A stretch of 64,000 bases of DNA from Candidatus Bathyarchaeota archaeon (lineage in GTDB: Archaea > Thermoproteota > Bathyarchaeia > Bathyarchaeales > SOJC01): positions 82,322 through 146,321 of the forward strand of contig JAOZHR010000010.1 of NCBI GenBank assembly GCA_026014805.1. The letters run 5' to 3'. Made by a program: the position numbers and the translations under genes. The notes under the pieces are model-generated. The model had not been told where the DNA came from. It saw only the letters and a program-made list of their open reading frames with translations, and did not search any database. Positions within the stretch are counted from its first letter, which is position 1. The number at the start of each line of letters is the position of its first letter. Below, piece after piece: positions 59,209-64,000 of this stretch.

Positions 59209-59604
59209 TTATACTCTTCGGCCTCTTCGCCCACCTTTTCTTCTAGTGCCGTCATGAGGAATAGGTGTAACTTCTTCAATGCGTCCTATGCGAAATCCGG
59301 CTCTTGCCAAAGCTCGTATGGCTGCCTGTGCTCCTGGGCCTGGTGTTCTGGCACCTGAACCACCAGGAGCTCTTACTTTTATGTGTATGGCTGTTATGCC
59401 TTTTTCCTTTGCAGTTGAAGCAGCAGCTCTTGCAGCACGCATGGCAGCATATGGTGAGGATTCTAAGCGGTCTGCTTTTACAAACATGCCGCCGCTGGTT
59501 CTTGAAATGGTTTCTGCTCCTGAGAGATCCGTCACGTGAATGATGGTATTGTTATATGAACTGTAGATGCGGACGATGCCCCATTTTTCAGTTTTCCTAC
59601 TCAT
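59209..59604 (-). CDS. rpsK: Ribosomal protein S11
   Basis: 131 residues. [20 protein letters not shown] at the start, [12 protein letters not shown] in the middle and [19 protein letters not shown] at the end are clear S11 features. Its ATG overlaps the S4 stop (59601-59604), so both are co-translated. It lies on the platform of the small subunit. Confidence 0.96.
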   Translation of the reverse strand: MSRKTEKWGIVRIYSSYNNTIIHVTDLSGAETISRTSGGMFVKADRLESSPYAAMRAARAAASTAKEKGITAIHIKVRAPGGSGARTPGPGAQAAIRALARAGFRIGRIEEVTPIPHDGTRRKGGRRGRRV

Positions 59605-60176
59605 GCTGCTGTTTTCTCCTCTTCAGCTGGTTCCTCTTTTGCCTCAGCCTGAGGCATACTCGTTAGGGTTTGACGCAGTGGATGATTCATATTTGCTATG
59701 GCGCTCATCGGAGCGTAGTCAACATGAACATCCTCATCTCTTAGCACTAGATAGCTTGGTGCCGTTACTTTTTTCCCACTAACGGTGATGTGACCGTGTG
59801 TTATGAGTTGACGAGCTTGATGAATTGACTTGGCTAAGCCTTTATGAAAGACAAGAGATTGCAGTCTCCTTTCAAGAATGTCTTCAATTGCTAGATCCAA
59901 CACGTCATCTAAGACTGTGGTTTCTGGAAGTATTCCAAGTCTGTCGAGTCTTCTTAAAAGTTGCTGCTTCAGTTTTTCTCCTTCTTCCTCAGGCATGGCC
60001 ATTATGGAGCGTGCTATGCCCCGGAACTTCGATAACACCGTCTTGTGACGCCACAGTTCCCTTTTGTTTCGCAGTCCATACTGGCCAAGCAGCTTCAGTT
60101 CTGCCTGCAATATGTCTATCTTAAAAGGAAACCTGGGAGTTTCATATTTTTTCCGTTGCTTTTTTGGATCACCCAC
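59601..60176 (-). CDS. rpsD: Ribosomal protein S4
   Basis: 191 residues. [36 protein letters not shown], and the S4 domain [20 protein letters not shown] are typical of archaeal S4. The start is GTG at 60176, sharing its G with the TAG of S13 (TAGTG). The C-terminal tail is short and acidic ([11 protein letters not shown]). Confidence 0.95.
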   Translation of the reverse strand: MGDPKKQRKKYETPRFPFKIDILQAELKLLGQYGLRNKRELWRHKTVLSKFRGIARSIMAMPEEEGEKLKQQLLRRLDRLGILPETTVLDDVLDLAIEDILERRLQSLVFHKGLAKSIHQARQLITHGHITVSGKKVTAPSYLVLRDEDVHVDYAPMSAIANMNHPLRQTLTSMPQAEAKEEPAEEEKTAA

Positions 60177-60640
60177 TATCGTTTACCTCCTGGGACTCTC
60201 TTCTTTCTGACGCCTATGGCCTTTCCTTTCCTTCCAGTGGTCTTAGTTCGTTGACCACGCACTTTTAGCCCATATGAGTGTCGATAGCCTTTCCAAGATT
60301 TCGTGGCTTTCATGAGGTTTATATCTGTCTTGGTTTGAAGAACGAGGTCAGCGCCTGTGAGATGTAAATTTTTTCCTGTTTTCAAATCTTTTCGGCGGTT
60401 AAAAAGCCATTCTGGGAGATCATATTTAGTTGGATTATTAATTATTTCTTCCAGCTTTTCTAGGTCTTGATCTGAAAGAAATCCAAGGCGGGTATCCGGA
60501 TTTACTCCGCTCTTTTTTACTATGGAATTAGCTATGCTGACTCCTACTCCTTTTATTTTGGAGATGGCGTTGGCTACTTTCAGGGTGCCGTTTAGGTCTG
60601 TGTCTGCTATTCGCGTGATGTGGCGAAATTCTTTTGGCAT
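60176..60640 (-). CDS. rpsM: Ribosomal protein S13
   Basis: 154 residues. [31 protein letters not shown] and the basic end [18 protein letters not shown] are those of archaeal S13. First gene of the ribosomal/RNA-polymerase operon; TATA box at 60687-60698 and a GGAG ribosome site lie upstream. Confidence 0.95.
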   Translation of the reverse strand: MPKEFRHITRIADTDLNGTLKVANAISKIKGVGVSIANSIVKKSGVNPDTRLGFLSDQDLEKLEEIINNPTKYDLPEWLFNRRKDLKTGKNLHLTGADLVLQTKTDINLMKATKSWKGYRHSYGLKVRGQRTKTTGRKGKAIGVRKKRVPGGKR

Positions 60641-60686
60641 TTTAAGTCTCCAGTGTTTTGAAGCTAACTATCGAAAGGGATGCGCA

Positions 60687-60698
60687 ATTTATATAAAC
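60687..60698 (-). promoter_or_regulatory. TATA box of the ribosomal/RNA-polymerase operon
   Basis: On the minus strand GTTTATATAAAT, preceded by a purine-rich BRE-like GGAAA. It lies about 47 bases before the S13 ATG, giving an expected leader of about 20 bases with the GGAG ribosome site. This is likely the main promoter for S13 onwards. Confidence 0.75.
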
Positions 60699-60830
60699 TT
60701 TCCTTTAGAAGCAGTTTGCGCGTGTGCATCTAACGTCAGGACGATATGGTAGCTTTGTTGTCGAGAAAAGACTTAAACAAGTCTTCTTCTATTCCTTACA
60801 CTGCCTCGATGATTAGAAGTTGGGAAAAAA

Positions 60831-60905
60831 GGGCGGGTAGATCAGCCTGGAATGATCGCCACGTTGGCATCGTGGAGGCCGCGGGTTCAAATCCCGTCCC
60901 GTCCA
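60831..60905 (+). tRNA. tRNA-Ala (anticodon GGC)
   Basis: A full cloverleaf: acceptor GGGCGGG/CCCGTCC with the G3-U70 pair that marks alanine tRNA, D-stem GATC/GATC, anticodon stem CCACG/CGTGG with loop TTGGCAT (GGC at 60866-60868), five-base variable loop, T-stem GCGGG/CCCGT with loop TTCAAAT, and discriminator A. CCA is not encoded. No intron. It is divergent from the S13 operon. An inverted repeat AAGACTT-AAAC-AAGTCTT lies upstream at 60768-60785. Confidence 0.95.
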
Positions 60906-61040
60906 CAAAATTGAGCGGTTTTCAAGCAGTTTCTTGTCCGAAAAATGAGTAAAAGTGCTTTTCTAGGAAAATTTTAGTGGCATGTTGCATCATTTCACCT
61001 CAGCATTTATTTGCTCACCAAGCGTATGTGAATGAAGGTT

Positions 61041-61931
61041 TCAATACATTCCTTTTTCCAGTAGAACCACATGAGTATCCCAACGTTCGTCGGTGCCCCA
61101 GTTCACATTATGCAGAGTTTCTTCGAAGTCGATTTCGTATGTACCCATAATCGCGTTGAAGCCTTTTTTCAAGGCTATAGCTATGTTGTAGGAGAGATGT
61201 GAGAGGAAACCGTGTGGTTCAGTGGCACAGATCGTAAAGACCCACAGCGATCGTTCTGGTACACGCTTGGGATAGGCATAAGATAATGAATCCATCTTCG
61301 CTTTCAATGCTATGTAGAACTCGTGGGACTTTCCAAGTGTTTCAAGACCTTTGAGTGTACTGTCTAGAGCCTTCCAGTCGTAGATTAAGACTTTGTGGGG
61401 GATGATGTGCGGATTGCCTTGTAATAGTTTGTAGACTTCGTTAGGATTTGATTTTCTTATATGGGGATAGTTTCCCATTGATTGTATGATTCTAGCGTTT
61501 GGATGCCAGAAAACACCCATCTCTAATACTTTGACAAACCCAAATTTTTCAGCAAGCATCAGTGAGGCTTGATTCTCAGTTGAGGTTGCATATCGGAATC
61601 GCTGGACACCTAAGTCTTCGGCTTTTTTGATTAGATGTTCTGTAAGGACATTTGCAAACCCTTTTCTCCTGTGGTCAGGGTGTACTCTCAAGCCTTCCAT
61701 CCATCCTGTTCGACCGTTTTCAATGAGTCTAAGGTTGGCCACCGCAACCAGGCGATCGTCAACCTCAAAGCCATAAGTATAGGAGTTTGGGTCTTTCAAC
61801 CACTCGTCAATAATAAAGGGAAGGTAGTCATGCCCCTCCCAGATGTGTCGCGATATCTCAAGTATGTCGTTCCGGTCTAATGCAGACACTCTCTTGATTT
61901 TTGTACGCATGAATTTCAAATCAACTCTCAT
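61041..61931 (-). CDS. GNAT-family acetyltransferase
   Basis: About 296 residues. The N-terminal half is a GNAT domain: VAVANLRLIE, then the acetyl-CoA loop VHPDHRRKGFANVLTEHL, and ENQASLMLAEKFGF. The C-terminal 140 residues are a second domain, perhaps another GNAT-like fold, of unknown role. The start is uncertain: TTG at 61976, ATG at 61931 or ATG at 61910. A GCATGCGTGCGCG tract sits upstream (61984-61996). Confidence 0.75.
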   Translation of the reverse strand: MRVDLKFMRTKIKRVSALDRNDILEISRHIWEGHDYLPFIIDEWLKDPNSYTYGFEVDDRLVAVANLRLIENGRTGWMEGLRVHPDHRRKGFANVLTEHLIKKAEDLGVQRFRYATSTENQASLMLAEKFGFVKVLEMGVFWHPNARIIQSMGNYPHIRKSNPNEVYKLLQGNPHIIPHKVLIYDWKALDSTLKGLETLGKSHEFYIALKAKMDSLSYAYPKRVPERSLWVFTICATEPHGFLSHLSYNIAIALKKGFNAIMGTYEIDFEETLHNVNWGTDERWDTHVVLLEKGMY

Positions 61932-62142
61932 TTTTATCTTACTATTTCTTCCTGGTGTATGCTCGACATCTTCCAAACGACTCTTGCATGCGTGCGCGTT
62001 GCAATTAAACTATTCTGAGGTTGGTGTGTGCTCTCATCAACAGATTTAGACGACAATATCCTTCTATTTTCGTCCACAATCCGTAAACACTGGCGTTTTA
62101 ATTGAAAAATTACAAATGCTGTTCATGTGCGCTGTAAAGATT

Positions 62143-63027
62143 TCATTCATTTATAACTTCATATTCTTGCACGCTTTTTGCGCCCAATCCAAGTTCAACA
62201 GCTCTGCGAATCTGAGTATAACTCCAAGGATCATCTTTCAAGCTGGCACCATCAAAGCTTTCAATTATTTTCAATGCTTCAACATCCATAGCTATTCTGT
62301 CTCCAGAAGCCAATACAATACCGGGGCTTCTAGACTCACCCTTTGCAGGCCCCCCAGAAATGAAACATTTCCTCCCATCCATAATCATTAAGCTTGGGTG
62401 AACCACCAAGTTTAAGTCCGCTATCTTCTTCTGCAAACTCCTCGTGTGAAGTCGTATCCTCTCACTGGGCTTCATGAAACCCACCGCCAATTTCAGGCTA
62501 AAAGTGAATTTCGCCCACGTGTGCGTCTTCATGCAACAAACATAAACAACCTTTTTCGCTTCCAATGCAATTTCAGGTAAACTGACTTTCTTAAGATACT
62601 TGCCACCTGTACTGATTCTTGTCCATCTTCCCTCATCAAAAACTACCACCTCCGCTCCTGCCTCTTCTGCCTTTCCCATCATTTCTGTCTCTTCTAACAC
62701 TCTCCGAGTGGAAAGCCGACGAGTAGATGATTCACCAAGAACCACCTTCCCAGCGCCATGTTCATATAGCAAATCAATCACTGCCTTAACGAAATCAGGA
62801 TCGCTAGAACCTGGTGGAGAATCCGCGGTATTAAAATTTGGTTTCAATAGGATTTCATCGTCTTTTTCGATAATTTTCTTGAAACCACCAATCAAATTCA
62901 CAGAGTTCAAAATGCCTTCCTTCAGATTACGGAGATTCGTAACTCTACTAACCAGCACCTTGTCGTCCTTCCTGTAAGGATTAACCCTAATCCTGCCAAT
63001 TCCTCGGCTGACACTTGAGCTAACCAC
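62143..63027 (-). CDS. DUF362 family protein
   Basis: 294 residues. Typical pieces: ILLKPNFNTADSPPG, LGESSTRRLSTRRVLEE, VVYVCCMKTHTWAKFTFSLK, IMDGRKCFISGGPAKGE and VLASGDRIAMDVEALKII. DUF362 proteins often carry an iron-sulfur partner domain, which is not present here. The biochemical role is unknown. It stands alone. Confidence 0.85.
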   Translation of the reverse strand: MVSSSVSRGIGRIRVNPYRKDDKVLVSRVTNLRNLKEGILNSVNLIGGFKKIIEKDDEILLKPNFNTADSPPGSSDPDFVKAVIDLLYEHGAGKVVLGESSTRRLSTRRVLEETEMMGKAEEAGAEVVVFDEGRWTRISTGGKYLKKVSLPEIALEAKKVVYVCCMKTHTWAKFTFSLKLAVGFMKPSERIRLHTRSLQKKIADLNLVVHPSLMIMDGRKCFISGGPAKGESRSPGIVLASGDRIAMDVEALKIIESFDGASLKDDPWSYTQIRRAVELGLGAKSVQEYEVINE

Positions 63028-63689
63028 AATAAATCACTGATAGAGAATAATGTTACCGAAATTTAGCCTTTAGCTTAATTGTTGATGCGCACGTGTTAAG
63101 GAACTGGAGATTTCAGGATGGGTCAAGGCGGAGAGATGATTAACTTGTGCTCAATTTTGAAACTTCTTCTTTCAAAAGACCGATTCAGCTTTCTGTAGCT
63201 CACAAGTGGATTTTGATAGGTTCAAACGATAGTCCTCATCTAGCCCCATCCACCATTTTTGAAAAGAAGCTATTTTTGCAGCTTTCAGATTTTCATTGGC
63301 ACTAACCTTTTTTCATGAATGCTAATAACACCACACCGCAGGGCGCAACTAGAATAGTGAAACACCGACACTTTCACTCAACTCTCCATTGATGCACGCG
63401 TAGGTACCTGTGCTCACCGTAAACTTCCGCTATGAACCTCTAATGCATGCTAGAACATGCGAAGGAGGGAAGAACCAACTTACGTGCATGTGTGTCTCAA
63501 TCTTGCAGAGTTTGAGCAAGAATGAAAACTTAAACTACCACAACGCACGCACACTCGTAATCCATCCTCTTTTGATAGGACAAACGCATGAATGGTAAAA
63601 GGTGAAATCCTATCAAATTGAAATGCGCGCGCGCATTTTATATTGGTGGCAGGCAAATATTGTATAGAAGGGATTTGCTTTTGCGTGGT
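63028..63689. other. Gap of about 650 bases without a clear gene
   Basis: No coding region stands out; short frames here lack ribosome sites. The right part contains GCATGC-type tracts (63436-63448) and ATGCGCGCGCGCAT at 63623-63636, the same 14-mer found at 454-467. Confidence 0.5.
63659..63666 (+). promoter_or_regulatory. TATA-like element before a small Cys-rich gene
   Basis: ATTGTATA centred about 27 bases before the ATG at 63690, the spacing of a leaderless archaeal message. A second A/T-rich element (TTTTATATTG) lies at 63636-63645. Confidence 0.45.
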
Positions 63690-63965
63690 ATGTCGGTTTG
63701 CTTGAAGTGTATAAGGGATAAAATCGAATACGCCCACACATTAGAGAGTACGGATGTTTACCTTCCTTGTTTAAAGTATAGAGAAGAGTTGACAAATGCC
63801 ATGAGCACTAAGAACATGCGAGAGCTTTTGTGCCAAGTGGGACCATATCAATGGTGTCCAAGATTCTGCAACATGCCCGATAGACGACTAGAATTTAGAG
63901 TTTCAATAGAACTGCCAGTAATCATCAAAAGAATCAAAACTAATTGGTTTGCAGAAAAAGTTTAG
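63690..63965 (+). CDS. Small Cys-rich protein of unknown function
   Basis: 91 residues from ATG 63690. Cysteines lie in CLKC, LPCLKY, LLCQVG and WCPRFC, suggesting zinc binding. The longer frame from 63618 is not favoured because it would include the GCGCGCGC tract and because a TATA-like element sits 27 bases before 63690. No family recognised. It is complete within the window. Confidence 0.5.
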   Translation: MSVCLKCIRDKIEYAHTLESTDVYLPCLKYREELTNAMSTKNMRELLCQVGPYQWCPRFCNMPDRRLEFRVSIELPVIIKRIKTNWFAEKV

Positions 63966-64000
63966 TAAAATACACCTCACAAACCAAGCTGGCGCAAGCC

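Noticed and set aside
1..64000. CRISPR array, suggested by the CARF-like/HEPN protein
   Set aside because: No series of evenly spaced direct repeats of 24-40 bases was seen on either strand, and no cas gene is present.

Overview
This window looks like a chromosomal contig of an uncultivated archaeon of the Bathyarchaeia or a nearby TACK lineage. That placement is an inference from gene content and order. Evidence for archaea: TATA-box promoters about 25 nt upstream of starts, a split-out rpoD/rpoN with L18e, L13, S9, S11, S4, S13 and S2 genes, Orc1/Cdc6, a B-family DNA polymerase, Tsr3, and the archaeal isoprenoid pathway (aconitase-X phosphomevalonate dehydratase plus UbiD-type decarboxylase).

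Region 1 (1-8.9 kb) is an accessory area: a cut gene at the left edge, a truncated AAA-type ATPase, a four-helix membrane protein, a NodB-type deacetylase, and a divergent pair made of a class I DNA methyltransferase/restriction-like protein and an OLD-like ATPase-TOPRIM nuclease. Decayed copies of one unknown C-terminal coding segment lie on both sides of the OLD gene. Region 2 (8.9-17.1 kb) reads like an integrated plasmid or virus: winged-helix regulator, AbrB-like protein, helicase-type ATPase, two small proteins, an Orc1/Cdc6-like initiator, and a two-gene operon ending in an AAA+ ATPase. Region 3 (17.1-23.8 kb) carries two HEPN-type predicted RNases around a second, paralogous AAA+ ATPase, a broken PD-(D/E)XK nuclease, a dCMP-deaminase-like/zinc-ribbon pair and a PhoU-like regulator. 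Region 4 (23.8-30.4 kb) has a gingipain-like peptidase opposite a secreted cohesin-domain protein, a tyrosine recombinase, a Nudix hydrolase, a translationally coupled operon of three very small genes, and a molybdopterin oxidoreductase.

Region 5 (30.4-37 kb) has two DUF72 genes, then a RecA-fold protein without a P-loop, a 91-residue protein and a divergent B-family DNA polymerase packed as one operon, followed by gene debris (cut acetyltransferase, cut integrase, C-terminus of a type ISP restriction enzyme) and a second copy of a structured repeat also found beside the intact integrase. Region 6 (37-45 kb) holds Tsr3, NAD(P)HX repair enzyme, membrane proteins, a DUF47 protein with an ABC transporter, and a small regulator.

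Region 7 (45-60.7 kb) is one long minus-strand housekeeping run: S13, S4, S11, RpoD, L18e, L13, S9, RpoN, enolase, S2, MEMO, then mevalonate kinase, anhydromevalonate-phosphate decarboxylase, phosphomevalonate dehydratase large and small subunits, isopentenyl phosphate kinase, type 2 IPP isomerase, GGPP synthase and glutamyl-tRNA synthetase. It therefore encodes nearly the whole route from mevalonate to the C20 lipid precursor. A tRNA-Ala(GGC) gene lies divergently upstream. The right end (61-64 kb) has an acetyltransferase, a DUF362 protein and a small Cys-rich protein. No rRNA gene and no CRISPR array were seen.
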